Assembly: GCF_000478985.1 (NCBI RefSeq) | Contig: NZ_AWXB01000027.1 | Location: 1 to 63,820, forward strand | Source of the DNA: Peptoniphilus sp. BV3C26 | GTDB taxonomy: Bacteria; Bacillota; Clostridia; Tissierellales; Peptoniphilaceae | Length of the DNA: 63,820 bases | Direction: 5' to 3' | Shown here: positions 8,147-17,900 of the stretch, one piece after another | Numbering within the stretch: the first letter of the stretch is position 1 | Layout of the letters: every line of letters begins with the position of its first letter | The notes under the pieces: generated by a model | The model's input: the letters and a program-made list of their open reading frames with translations, nothing else | What the model was told of the DNA's origin: nothing | Databases searched by the model: none | Translations under genes and position numbers: made by a program

Positions 8147-8901
8147 TCTTCTACTGAATGTTTTTCAACCTTATATTTTTCTGAAAGTTTGCCCATAGTA
8201 TCCATATAAAGTTTTTGTTCTTTTTGTTTTCTGATTTTATTTTCAATTTGACCTTTTACTTGATCAAAAGTCAATTTTTTTTCTTCATTTTTTTCATTAA
8301 CTTTAATAATGTGATAGCCGAATTGTGTTTTTACAGGTTCAGAAACTTTTCCAACTTCCATTTGGAAAACAGCTTTGTCAAATTCAGGTACCATTTGTCC
8401 TGGATAAAAAGTTCCTAAATCTCCACCCTTTTGTGCAGATGGACAAGTTGAATGTTCCTTGGCAAGATCTGCAAAATTTTCTCCCTTATCTATTTTATTT
8501 TTTATTTCTTGAGCTTTTTCTAAGTTATCAACTAAAATATGAGAAGCGTGAACAGACTTTGGTGATAAAAATTCATCTTTATGTTTTTCAAAATAGTCTT
8601 TTATTTCTCCTTCAGTAACTTTAATATCTCCGAAAAGTTTTCCAAGAGAATATGTTTTTAACAAAGACTCTTCAGTTTTTCTTATAACTTTTTGAAATTC
8701 TTCATCCTTGTCCCAGCCTTTTTCCTTTGCATTTAGATATAACATTTCTTGATAAATTAATTCATCTAAAACTTGGTCCAGTAATTTATTTTTAATAAAA
8801 TATTGACCTGTACTGGGATCCAATTGACTCATAAAAATATTAAAGTCTTCTCCTGTTATTGTTCTATCTCCAACTCTTGCTAAAATTTTTTCTTTTTCCA
8901 T
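8137..8901 (-). CDS. Peptidyl-prolyl cis-trans isomerase, parvulin (PpiC) type, cytoplasmic
   Basis: The protein has an N-terminal SurA/PrsA-like helical region (ILARVGDRTITGEDFNIFM, LLDQVLDELIYQEMLYLNAKEKG) and a parvulin domain at about 115-215 (VHASHILVDNLEKAQEIKNKI, FADLAKEHSTCPSAQKGGDLGTF, MVPEFDKAVFQ, VKTQFGYHIIKV). There is no signal peptide or lipobox, unlike PrsA, so it should act in the cytosol. The frame also opens at ATG 8913, but GGAGGA lies inside that extension and is spaced for ATG 8901, which I use. It has its own promoter, divergent from glmS. Confidence 0.9.
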   Translation of the reverse strand: MEKEKILARVGDRTITGEDFNIFMSQLDPSTGQYFIKNKLLDQVLDELIYQEMLYLNAKEKGWDKDEEFQKVIRKTEESLLKTYSLGKLFGDIKVTEGEIKDYFEKHKDEFLSPKSVHASHILVDNLEKAQEIKNKIDKGENFADLAKEHSTCPSAQKGGDLGTFYPGQMVPEFDKAVFQMEVGKVSEPVKTQFGYHIIKVNEKNEEKKLTFDQVKGQIENKIRKQKEQKLYMDTMGKLSEKYKVEKHSVEEDA

Positions 8902-8924
8902 TTTTTCCTCCATTTGTTAATTTA

Positions 8925-8953
8925 ATAATAACACACATAGAAAATACAGACAA
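8925..8953 (-). promoter_or_regulatory. Promoter of the parvulin gene
   Basis: On the minus strand TTGTCT (8953-8948) and TATTAT (8930-8925) are separated by 17 bp. It drives the parvulin gene away from glmS. Confidence 0.6.
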
Positions 8954-8969
8954 TTTAATACCTTTAAAC

Positions 8970-8998
8970 TTTACTATTCAAAAGCTCTGTGTTAATAT
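8970..8998 (+). promoter_or_regulatory. Promoter of the glmS ribozyme-glmS transcript
   Basis: TTTACT (8970-8975) and TAATAT (8993-8998) are spaced by 17 bp. Predicted start near 9005, a few bases before the ribozyme core, as expected for a glmS leader. Confidence 0.55.
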
Positions 8999-9014
8999 TC
9001 ACTTTGAGATAAAA

Positions 9015-9142
9015 AAATATTAAGCGCCAGACCTTATTGGTTAACGAGGAACGAAGTTATCGAAATTTCGGCGGATGCTTCGTAGGTACCACAGCCTAAA
9101 CATCAAACAAATATGTAAGCAATTACAAAACAAAGTTGATGG
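9015..9142 (+). ncRNA. glmS glucosamine-6-phosphate-activated ribozyme
   Basis: The conserved core is readable: AGCGCC at 9023-9028 (cleavage expected just 5' of the G at 9024), then TTAACGAGGA, GTTATCGAA, TTCGGCGGATGC and GGTACCACAGCC. The P4-type closing helix is CATCAA (9101-9106) with TTGATG (9136-9141). It lies directly upstream of glmS on the same strand. Binding of GlcN6P makes the RNA cut itself and destabilises the glmS mRNA, giving feedback control. The exact 5' and 3' ends are estimated. Confidence 0.95.
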
Positions 9143-9174
9143 AGTGGATCTCTAAATTATTTTTGGAGGTAAAT

Positions 9175-11001
9175 ATGTGCGGTATAGTATGCTATAACGG
9201 AGAAAAAGAGGCTTTAAATATAGTTCTTGAAGGCCTTGAAAAATTAGAGTATAGAGGTTATGACTCTTCAGGAGTTTCTATATTAAAAGATGGAATTAAA
9301 ACTATTAAAAAAGCAGGTAAAATTCAAACTCTACTAAAAGAAATTGAAAAATCTTCTTTTGATTTAAATTCAAAAATTTGTATAGGACACACAAGGTGGG
9401 CAACTCACGGCGTTCCCACAGATATAAATGCTCATCCCCACAATTCTATGGATAATTCTATAAGTATTGTTCATAATGGGATAATTGAAAATTATCTAAG
9501 TATTAAAGAGGATCTTATTAAAAAAGGTGTTGAATTTAAATCTGATACTGACAGTGAAGTAATAGCTCAAGCCCTTGGAAAATATTATGAAAAAGATTTG
9601 TTGACAAGTGTTTTTAAAGTTAGAGAAATTCTTGAAGGAGCTTATGCTTTAGGAATAATTTCTTCTAAAGACCCAGGAGTTTTAATAGGTTTAAGAAATG
9701 ATGCTCCTTTAATTGCTGGAATATGTGACGATGGAGTTATCCTTGCTAGCGATATTACAAGTATAATAGAACTTACTAAAAAAGTTATATATCTTGAAAA
9801 CGGGGATCTTATTTATATTAAAGATGGAAAGTATAAAATTTATGATAAAAATAAAAATATAGTTCAAAGAGAAATTAAAGAAATAAATTGGACTTTTGAA
9901 GCTGCAAGCAAAGAAGGCTATGAACATTTTATGATTAAAGAAATTCACGAACAACCGCAAATGATTAAAGATGCTGTAAGTTTAAGAATTTCCAACGGAT
10001 TTATAAAACTTTCAAATTCCTTTACAAAAGAAGAAATAGAAAATTTCTCCAATATTTATATTGTAGCTTGTGGAACTGCTTTTCATGCAGGAGAAGTTGG
10101 AAAATATCTTTTAGAAAAATATTTAAAACGCCCTGTCTTTGCTGAAATTGCATCAGAATTCAGATACAATGATCCCTTTATAGATGAAAATTCTCTTTTA
10201 ATTGTTGTTTCTCAATCAGGAGAAACTGCTGACACTCTTGCAGCTATTAAAGAAACAAAAAGAAAGGGTGGAAAAGTCCTTGCCATTACAAATGTGGTAG
10301 GTTCTTCCATAGATAGAGAAGCAGATAAAGTTATGTATTGTTATGCAGGACCTGAAATAAGTGTGGCTTCAACAAAGGCCTACACTGCGCAAGTTATTGC
10401 TTTGTGTTTCTTAACTTTAGACTTTGCTTATAAGACAGGAAAAATTTCTCAAGAAGAATTAAAAGAATTTTTAGATGAAATGCAAAATCTTCCAAAATAT
10501 ATTGATGAAATTTTAGATAGAGAAGATGTTTTTAAATCTATAGCGGAAGAAATAAAGGATTCTTTCTCCTCATTTTATATAGGCAGAGGTCTCGATTATT
10601 TAAGTGCAAAAGAAGGTGCTTTAAAATTAAAAGAAGTAACTTATATTCACGTTGAATCTTTTGCTGCAGGAGAATTAAAACACGGATCTTTAGCTTTAAT
10701 TGAAAATGGAACTCCGGCTTTTGCCGTAGCAACTCAAAAAAGACTTCTTGAAAAAACTCAATCAAATATAAAAGAAATAACTGCTCGTGGAGGACATGTA
10801 TATGGAATAGGAATTCACGATGAAAATGAACTTTTAGACAAAGCTTGCAAAAATGTATTTTATCTTCCTGAAACTAAAGAAGATTTAATGCCTATCTTAA
10901 GTGTAATACCTATGCAACTTCTTGCTTATTATACTAGCCTTGCAAAAGGAATTGATGTTGATAAGCCGAGAAATCTTGCAAAATCAGTAACCGTTGAATA
11001 A
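9175..11001 (+). CDS. glmS: Glutamine--fructose-6-phosphate aminotransferase (isomerizing)
   Basis: GlmS makes glucosamine-6-phosphate from fructose-6-phosphate and glutamine for cell-wall amino sugars. The start is ATG 9175, behind GGAGG, because the N-terminal catalytic Cys must be residue 2 (MCGIVCYNG); the longer open frame from 9136 runs back into the ribozyme. The glutaminase domain holds YRGYDSSG and HTRWATHG. Two SIS domains follow (SQSGETADT; VASTKAYTAQ). The C-terminus ends DKPRNLAKSVTVE, as in the family. 608 residues, full length. Confidence 0.98.
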   Translation: MCGIVCYNGEKEALNIVLEGLEKLEYRGYDSSGVSILKDGIKTIKKAGKIQTLLKEIEKSSFDLNSKICIGHTRWATHGVPTDINAHPHNSMDNSISIVHNGIIENYLSIKEDLIKKGVEFKSDTDSEVIAQALGKYYEKDLLTSVFKVREILEGAYALGIISSKDPGVLIGLRNDAPLIAGICDDGVILASDITSIIELTKKVIYLENGDLIYIKDGKYKIYDKNKNIVQREIKEINWTFEAASKEGYEHFMIKEIHEQPQMIKDAVSLRISNGFIKLSNSFTKEEIENFSNIYIVACGTAFHAGEVGKYLLEKYLKRPVFAEIASEFRYNDPFIDENSLLIVVSQSGETADTLAAIKETKRKGGKVLAITNVVGSSIDREADKVMYCYAGPEISVASTKAYTAQVIALCFLTLDFAYKTGKISQEELKEFLDEMQNLPKYIDEILDREDVFKSIAEEIKDSFSSFYIGRGLDYLSAKEGALKLKEVTYIHVESFAAGELKHGSLALIENGTPAFAVATQKRLLEKTQSNIKEITARGGHVYGIGIHDENELLDKACKNVFYLPETKEDLMPILSVIPMQLLAYYTSLAKGIDVDKPRNLAKSVTVE

Positions 11002-11006
11002 AATTT

Positions 11007-11031
11007 AAGGCGACTTAAGGTCGCCTTTTTA
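11007..11031 (+). terminator. Terminator after glmS
   Basis: AAGGCGAC (11007-11014) pairs with GTCGCCTT (11020-11027) around a 5-nt loop and is followed by a T run. Confidence 0.92.
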
Positions 11032-11106
11032 TTTTACAAATTCCTATTAATAGACTTTTTTTTAAGCAAATAATATAATAAGTAAAAAGGAGATTTGAAA
11101 TTTTTA

Positions 11107-12351
11107 ATGATTTATTTTTATATACTTTCTTGGTTTATATTTTTGGTGCTTTCTTATAAATTCACCATAATTGAAAATTCTTTTTTACATCTTTCCCCCA
11201 CAAAAAAAGAAAAAACTTATTGATGATGGAATTGATGTTAAATACATTGAAAAATTAAGCAAGGATGGAAAAATATATTCCACAACTTTAATAGGAGATT
11301 ATTTTTCAAACGGTTTAAGTATAATTTTTCTTTCAATGACATTTTATAAAGCTTTTGGTAATAGATTTTTATATTTAGGTTGTATTCTGGGAATATTTTT
11401 TATTATATTGTTTGGTGAATCTCTTCCAAAACATATTGCTAAAAAAAATTATGAAAGTGTTATTGAAAAAAATAAAAACTTTACCATATTTATTTTTATT
11501 TTTTAAAACCTTTGGTATTTTTTATAAGGCTTCTTTTAAGCGGAATTTTTAAAATTTTTAAAATAAATTGGTCCTACAAAGAACCACTAATGACTGAAGA
11601 TGATTTAAAAGATGCCGTAAGTATTTCTTTAAAAGAAGGAATTATTGATAAAAGTGAAGTTGGAATTATTGAAAATGTAATGGGCTTTAGAGATTCTTTT
11701 GCAAAGGATATAATGACTCCACGAACTGATATTGTTGCTCTTGATGTAAATTCAACTTATGAAGAAATCGCAAAGACAATAAAAGAAGAAAATTTTTCAA
11801 GAATGCCAGTTTATGAAGATGATTTAGATAACATTTTAGGAATTCTCTATGTAAAAGATCTTTTCTCAAAAACTTTTACCGGATCTCTTAAAGATAACTT
11901 AGACCTCTTAAAGCAACCCTACTATACTTTTGAATATAAGCCCATAGCAAATCTTTTTAATGAAATGAGACACAAAAAAATTTCCATTGCCATCGTCTCT
12001 GATGAATATGGAGGAACAGAAGGCATGATAAGCACCGAAGACTTAATTGAAAAAATTGTCGGAGAAATAAATGATGAATATGATGAAGAAGAAGATATGG
12101 ACTTTATAAAACTTGCTCCCAATAAATATTTAGTTGACGGTTCCATGAACGTTGAAGATTTAGGTCATCTTTTAAATAAGGACTTTGAAACTGAAGAATT
12201 TGATTCTGTTGCCGGTTATATTATTGAAAATATAGACAGGTTCCCTAAAAAAGGCGAAGATATTATTTTAAACAATATAAAATTTCATATTGCAGAAGCT
12301 TCTAAAAACAGAATTGATAAAATTATAGTAGATATAAATAAAAACAATTAA
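11107..12351 (+). pseudogene. CNNM/HlyC-CorC family membrane protein, two frameshifts
   Basis: The gene reads in three pieces. 11107-11215: MIYFYILSW..., a first membrane segment. 11215-about 11500 in another frame: KLIDDGIDVKYIEKLSKDGK, then two membrane segments and GESLPKHIAKKNYE of the DUF21/CNNM domain. 11512-12351, back in the first frame: EGIIDKSEVGIIENVMGFRDSFAKDIMTPRTDI, paired CBS domains (SRMPVYEDD; SIAIVSDEYGGTEGMIS) and the CorC_HlyC domain. One extra A near 11208-11213 and one missing T near 11496-11501 would explain both shifts, and together they cancel. The last piece could be made alone as a soluble 279-residue CBS protein. Family role: Mg/Co or Na-linked cation transport. 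It may be intact in reality if these are assembly errors. Confidence 0.8.
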
Positions 12352-12385
12352 AAAAGACCGAGTCAAAAATGACTTGGCTTTTTTA
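12352..12385. terminator. Bidirectional terminator between the CNNM gene and ackA
   Basis: GACCGAGTCA (12356-12365) pairs, with two wobbles and a mismatch, with TGACTTGGCT (12370-12379). A run precedes and T run follows, so it works for both convergent genes. Confidence 0.8.
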
Positions 12386-12391
12386 TATAGA

Positions 12392-13591
12392 TTACATTTC
12401 TTCAACAATTCTCTTTGTATCTCTTGCAATCATAAGTTCTTCATTTGTAGGAATTACCATGACTTTTATTGAAGAGTCATTTGAAGATATTATAGCTTCT
12501 CTTCCTCTTGTCTTGTTTCTCCATCTGTCAAGTTTTACTCCAAATTGACTTAGAGCATTAATTATTGCAGCTCTGTTGTCCGGTGAATTTTCTCCTACTC
12601 CTGCAGTAAAGATTATTGCGTCACAATAATCAAGTTCAGTTAAATAAGATCCTATAGTTTTAGTAACTTGAGCTTCAAAAGCATCAAGAGCAAGAGCAGC
12701 TCTTTCATTTCCCTTTGCCGCTGCATCTTCAAGATCTCTAAAATCTGATGAAATACCTGAAAGTCCTAAAACACCGCTCTTTTTATTTAAAATTTCGTTA
12801 ATTTCAGCAGGACTCAAATTTTCTTTTTCCATGATAAAAGTAACAATTGCCGGGTCAATATCTCCTGAACGAGTTCCCATTATAAGTCCTTGTAAAGGAG
12901 TAAATCCCATTGAAGTATCCCAGCTCTTTCCATGTCTTATACAAGAAATTGAAGATCCGTTTCCAAGATGGCAAGTAATTAAATTTATATATTCTTTATC
13001 TTTTCCTAAAAGTTGTGCAGCTCTTTCAGTTACATATTTATGACTTGTTCCGTGAAAACCATATTTTCTTATTTTATATTTTTCATAATATTCATAAGGA
13101 ATTGCATACATATAATTTCCAGCTGGCATAGTGTGATGAAAAGCTGTATCGAAAACTGCAACTTGAGGAGTATTTGGCATTAACTCTTCACAAGCATTTA
13201 TTCCTATAATGTTTGGAGGATTGTGTAAAGGAGCAAGCTCTACATTTTTTTCAATAGCTTTTTTTACTTCTTCAGTAATTAAAACAGAATCTGAAAATTC
13301 TTCTCCTCCATGTACAACTCTATGGCCTACAGCACCTATTTCATTTACACTTTTAATAGCTCCTATTTTTTCATCAAGAAGACACTTAATTACAAGACTT
13401 ATCGCATCTTTGTGATCAGCTAAAGGAGTTTCAATAACTTCTTTTTCTTTTTCTTTGGTCTCATGTTTAATTCTTGAACCGCTTATTCCGATTCTCTCAA
13501 CAAGACCTTTTGCTAAAGCACATTCTTCTTCAGTATCAATTAATTGATACTTTAAAGAAGAGCTTCCGCAATTAATGACTAATATATTCAT
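12392..13591 (-). CDS. ackA: Acetate kinase
   Basis: A 399-residue ASKHA kinase of standard length that converts acetyl phosphate + ADP to acetate + ATP, the last energy-yielding step of mixed-acid/amino-acid fermentation. Motifs: N-terminal NCGSSSLKYQL (phosphate 1), VVHGGEEF (acetate-site Arg region), FDTAFHHTMP, RKYGFHGTSHKYV (catalytic His/Arg), CHLGNGSSI (phosphate 2), GTRSGDIDPAI and FTAGVGENSP (adenosine). No pta gene is adjacent. It has its own extended -10 promoter, divergent from tmcAL. Confidence 0.98.
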   Translation of the reverse strand: MNILVINCGSSSLKYQLIDTEEECALAKGLVERIGISGSRIKHETKEKEKEVIETPLADHKDAISLVIKCLLDEKIGAIKSVNEIGAVGHRVVHGGEEFSDSVLITEEVKKAIEKNVELAPLHNPPNIIGINACEELMPNTPQVAVFDTAFHHTMPAGNYMYAIPYEYYEKYKIRKYGFHGTSHKYVTERAAQLLGKDKEYINLITCHLGNGSSISCIRHGKSWDTSMGFTPLQGLIMGTRSGDIDPAIVTFIMEKENLSPAEINEILNKKSGVLGLSGISSDFRDLEDAAAKGNERAALALDAFEAQVTKTIGSYLTELDYCDAIIFTAGVGENSPDNRAAIINALSQFGVKLDRWRNKTRGREAIISSNDSSIKVMVIPTNEELMIARDTKRIVEEM

Positions 13592-13631
13592 TAATACCTC
13601 CTAAAATATTTTACTTTTAGATTCCTTAGTA

Positions 13632-13637
13632 ATTATA
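13632..13637 (-). promoter_or_regulatory. ackA extended -10 promoter element
   Basis: TGGTATAAT on the minus strand is a TGn extended -10 hexamer about 45 bp before the ackA start. No clear -35 is visible, as often with extended -10 promoters. Confidence 0.55.
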
Positions 13638-13672
13638 CCATAAAATGATGGAAAAATTTTAAATGAAAATTG

Positions 13673-13678
13673 TATAAT
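13673..13678 (+). promoter_or_regulatory. tmcAL -10 element
   Basis: TATAAT at 13673-13678 lies only 16 bp before the ATG of tmcAL, leaving a leader of roughly 10 nt. This is also why the TTG at 13670, the beginning of the longer open frame, cannot be the real start. Confidence 0.5.
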
Positions 13679-13693
13679 AAATATGGTGATAAA

Positions 13694-14848
13694 ATGAAAA
13701 TAGGTTTAGTTGCAGAATATAACCCTTTACATAAGGGTCATTTATATCAAATAAATAAAATTAAAGAAATGTATCCCGATGGAAAAATTATTGTATGCAT
13801 GTCTTCAAACTTTGTGCAAAGAGGAGAACCTGCAATAATAAATAAATTCCAAAGAGCAAAACTTGCCATAGATTTAGGCGTAGACTTAGTTTTTGAACTT
13901 CCCGTTTATTTTTCAACACAAAATGCTGAAATTTTCGCAAAAGCTTCAATAAATATTTTGAATAAATTGAAAGTTGAAAAAATTATTTTCGGTTCTGAAG
14001 ATAAAATTGAAATTTTAAAAAATATTTTGGAAAAAATAGAAAATAATAAAGATATTTATAGGGAAAATTTAAAAGAAAATTTAAAAAAAGGCTATTCCTA
14101 TCAAAAATCTTCCCTTATTGCCATGGATTTTTTAAATAAAATAGAAAAAGATGCCCTAAAAAAAGCCAATAATATTTTGGGCCTTGAATATTTAAAAGCT
14201 ATAAAAAAAATAAACCCTGAAATTTCAGCCCAAACCATAAAAAGAGTGGGAGTAGACCACAATAGCCAAGATTCCACCTTAGAATTTGCATCTGCAAGTC
14301 TAATAAGAAAAAAAATTTTTCAAAATAAATCCGTAAAAAATTTTTTACCCCTGGAAACTTATGAAAGCATAAAAAAACAAAAACTCAACAATTTGGAAAA
14401 CTATTACCATATTTTTAAACATCAAATCCTCTTAGATTCAAGCTTAAAAGACTATATGGACTATGAAATAGGTATGGAAAACCTGTTTTTAAAAAATTTA
14501 GATGCCAAAAATTTTTCTGAATTTATTAATTCCTGCACAAATAAAAGATATTCATCCTCAAGAATAAGACGCCTAATACTTTCAAAAATATTAGACTTAA
14601 AAAAGGAAGACATAAAAAATTATTTATATCTGCCCTACCTAAGACTTTTAGCCGGAAACTCAAAAGGATTTGAAATTTTAAAAGACCTTGAATACCCAAT
14701 AATTACAAACAAAAAAAATTTAAAAGACCTTAGCCCGGAAATAAAAGCAATATATGAAAAAGAAGTCTTTGCAACAAATGTATACAACACATTTTCCACA
14801 GGTAAATTAAACGAAGACTATACAAGAAAAATATTTATAAAAAAATAA
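13694..14848 (+). CDS. tmcAL: tRNA(Met) cytidine acetate ligase (TmcAL/YlbM family)
   Basis: TmcAL forms N4-acetylcytidine at the wobble position of elongator tRNA-Met from acetate and ATP, via acetyl-AMP. The nucleotidyltransferase signature is N-terminal: GLVAEYNPLHKGHLYQI with the HxGH motif (HKGH, about residues 14-17), then CMSSNFVQRGEPAIINKFQRAK, VFELPVYFSTQNAEIFA and the ISxxxIRK-like SASLIRKKI. A 384-residue protein matches the family. It is adjacent to ackA, whose product acetate is its substrate, an arrangement common in Firmicutes. Confidence 0.93.
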   Translation: MKIGLVAEYNPLHKGHLYQINKIKEMYPDGKIIVCMSSNFVQRGEPAIINKFQRAKLAIDLGVDLVFELPVYFSTQNAEIFAKASINILNKLKVEKIIFGSEDKIEILKNILEKIENNKDIYRENLKENLKKGYSYQKSSLIAMDFLNKIEKDALKKANNILGLEYLKAIKKINPEISAQTIKRVGVDHNSQDSTLEFASASLIRKKIFQNKSVKNFLPLETYESIKKQKLNNLENYYHIFKHQILLDSSLKDYMDYEIGMENLFLKNLDAKNFSEFINSCTNKRYSSSRIRRLILSKILDLKKEDIKNYLYLPYLRLLAGNSKGFEILKDLEYPIITNKKNLKDLSPEIKAIYEKEVFATNVYNTFSTGKLNEDYTRKIFIKK

Positions 14849-14852
14849 AACT

Positions 14853-14893
14853 AAAAAAGCAGCTATTAAAAAAGATTTAATAACTGCTTTTTT
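14853..14893. terminator. Strong terminator after tmcAL
   Basis: AAAAGCAG-C-TATTAAA pairs with TTTAATA-A-CTGCTTTT (arms about 14855-14870 and 14875-14891), with a T run after and an A run before. Confidence 0.88.
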
Positions 14894-14901
14894 TCAATCC
14901 C

Positions 14902-14936
14902 AAAAATCTATCTAAAAAGTTTTTTAAATAGATTTA
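14902..14936 (-). terminator. Terminator after hsdR
   Basis: On the minus strand AAATCTAT-TTAAAAA pairs with TTTTTA-ATAGATTT (arms 14921-14935 and 14904-14918, one bulge), ending in a T5 run, 18 nt past the hsdR stop. Confidence 0.65.
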
Positions 14937-14953
14937 TAAGTTCCAATTAAATT

Positions 14954-17900
14954 TTATATTCCAACAAAAACATCTACAATTTTTCTTATTTTTTCCAATA
15001 CAGATTCTTTTTTCTTTTCTCTTGCTCCTTGCCTACGGGAAACAGGGGGCATTATACTGTCCAGCTCATCTCCTGCATATTCAACATAGCCCTTGCTGAT
15101 AGCCTTTTCTATAAACCTTTTTGAATATTCTTTAAGATTTTCCTCTTCAATCAAAGATAGAATTTTCTTTTGCTTTTCTTTCTTTGCAAAACTATAAAAT
15201 GACTCAAGAATATCATCAGTATTTTTTAATTCAGATAATCGTGTACTATTTATAAAGTCCATAATCAATCCCTCTTTAGCTCTGGTGCCAAGACTTGATC
15301 TAATCACCCTTCTGACTTCAGCCTTTAAGCTTTCCACATCATCATGCTCTTTTGACTTTTCCAAAATTAAAGCCAAAATATAGTCTAAATTTATTTCATC
15401 TGTTTTAAGTAAATCTATTTGGAACTCAAGGTCGGAAAAATCAATTTGTCCATTATCTGATTCGCCATTTCTCCTATGGTTTAAAATACTTTCTCTAATA
15501 TCTACATAGACGCTCTTCATGTCCTGCATTTGTCTATCTGAAATAATTTTCTCAAATTTTTCAAACTCATCGAAGTTTCTAAGTATATTCTCCGCTTTAA
15601 GAAGTTCCCCAAAAAGTTCTACAAAATCTTTTTTATCAGCTTCTAAAATAATTCCTGTAGGCTCCGGAAATTTAGAAACTATCTCATTACATATTTCTAC
15701 ATAACCCTTTTGAATCTTACCTGTTTCTTCATCCTTAAAACCATTAATATACTCTTCATAAGACTTTTCCAAAATAATATTAACACTATTTTCATCGCCA
15801 AAAGTTTTTATCGCATCCCTTGTAGCTTGTTCCAAATCCCTAAAACAAACAATATTTCCAAAAGTTTTCACCTTATTCAAAATTCTATTCGTCCTTGAAA
15901 AAGCCTGAATAAGTCCATGATATCTAAGATTTTTATCAACAAATAGTGTATTTAATGTAGGTGCATCAAATCCCGTTAAAAACATGCCTACCACAATAAG
16001 TAAATCAATTTGTTTTTCCTTCACCTTAAGAGATAAATCCTTGTAATAATTTTGAAATTCATTTCCATTAGTGGAAAAATTTGTCTTAAAATATTTATTA
16101 TAATCATCTATAACCTTATCCAAAAACTCTTTTGCAGATGAATCCATAGCAGAAACATTAAAATCTTCTTCAGAAATTTCTCCAATAGACCTTTGTTCTT
16201 CATTGGCTGCAAAACTATAAATTGTAGCTATTTTAAGTCTTTTATCTTCAGGCAAATCGCTTTGCTGCTTTTCAAACTCTTCATAATATAATTTTGCAGC
16301 ATCAACACTTTGAACAGCGAACATAGCATTAAATCCATTGAGCCTTCTATGTTTCAAATCATAAAAATCATTTCTATGGGTCTTTGTATCAAAAACCCTA
16401 AGAATGTGCTTAGTAATTTCAGAAATTCTCTGTGGATGAAGGAGCATTTTATTTTCTAATTTTTCTAACTTACAATCATCTTTCTCTTTTTCAGCACTTT
16501 TAAATTTAGGAGTTATATTATTGTAATCAACCTTAAACTTCAAAACCTTGCCATCTCTAATAGCATCAGTAATAACATATGAGTGAAGTTGTGCCCCGAA
16601 TATTCCCGCTGTCGTATCTCCGCCAAGGGAATTTTCTGGAAAAATCGGAGTACCAGTAAATCCGAATTGGTAATACTTTTTAAAAGCCTTTCTTATATTC
16701 TTTTGTGCATCTCCAAATTGAGAACGATGACACTCATCATAAATAAGAACACATTGCTTATCATAAATTTCATGGTTAGGATTTTTCTTCACAAACTCAT
16801 TTAATTTTTGAATAGTTGTTACCACAATCCTATTATCATCTTTTTCAATGCATCTTTTAAGCTCCTTGGTATCCTTACTTCCATTTACACTATCCGGCTG
16901 AAATCTTTGATACTCTTTCATAGTTTGATAATCCAAATCTTTTCTATCAACAACAAAAAATACCTTATCAATAAAATCAAAACTTGTAGCAAGCCTTGCA
17001 GTCTTAAAAGAAGTTAAAGTCTTACCGGAACCTGTAGTGTGCCAAATAAAACCTCCAGCCTCCGTTTTCCCGAATTTTTTTGTTTCATAACTTGATTTTA
17101 TCTTCCATAAAATTCTTTCAGTTGCAGCAATTTGATAAGGACGCATTATAAGAAGAGTATCGCTCACATCAAAAACACAATATTTAGTAAGTAACTGTAG
17201 AATAACACGCTTTTCAAAAAAAGTTTTTGTAAAATCTTCTAAATCACAAATTACTTTATTTTTAGCATCAGCCCACTCGCAAGTAAACTCATAATTGTTT
17301 TTATTCTTTGCAGTCGTGTTAGCAAAATACCTGGTGTAAGTACCATTAGAAATAACAAAAATTTGAACATACTTATACAAAGATCCGTCACTATTGAAAC
17401 TCTCTTTAACATATCTGTGAATCTGGTCATATGCCTCATGTAAATTCACGCCTCTTTTTTTAAGCTCAATATGTACAAGAGGAAGACCATTTACAAGAAC
17501 TGTTACATCATATCTGTTGTCATGAGTTCCCTTTTGAGCAAATTGATGAATAACCTGCAAAAAATTGTTATAAATATTTTTCTTATCAATAATCTTAATA
17601 TTTTTTAAATGACCATCATCAAAAATAAAATCATAAATATTATTTTCTTGAATCTTCCTAGTCTTTTCAATCATTCCATCATTAGGAGCATCTAAATATT
17701 CAAGTAAAAATCTTCTCCACTCCTCACCTGTAAAAGAAACATTATTCAACCTTTCAATTTGATTCTTTAAATTTCTATACAAATCATCCTTGGAACTTAT
17801 ATTTATAAATTCATAACCTTGAGACCTTAAATTATCAATTAACTTTCTTTCAAGTTCACTTTCACTTTGATAGGAAGATTCTCTAAAACTTGTATCCTTT

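Noticed and set aside
9136-9174. Longer GlmS start at 9136
   Set aside because: It would overlap the ribozyme's closing helix and place residues before the catalytic Cys, which must be next to the initiator Met.
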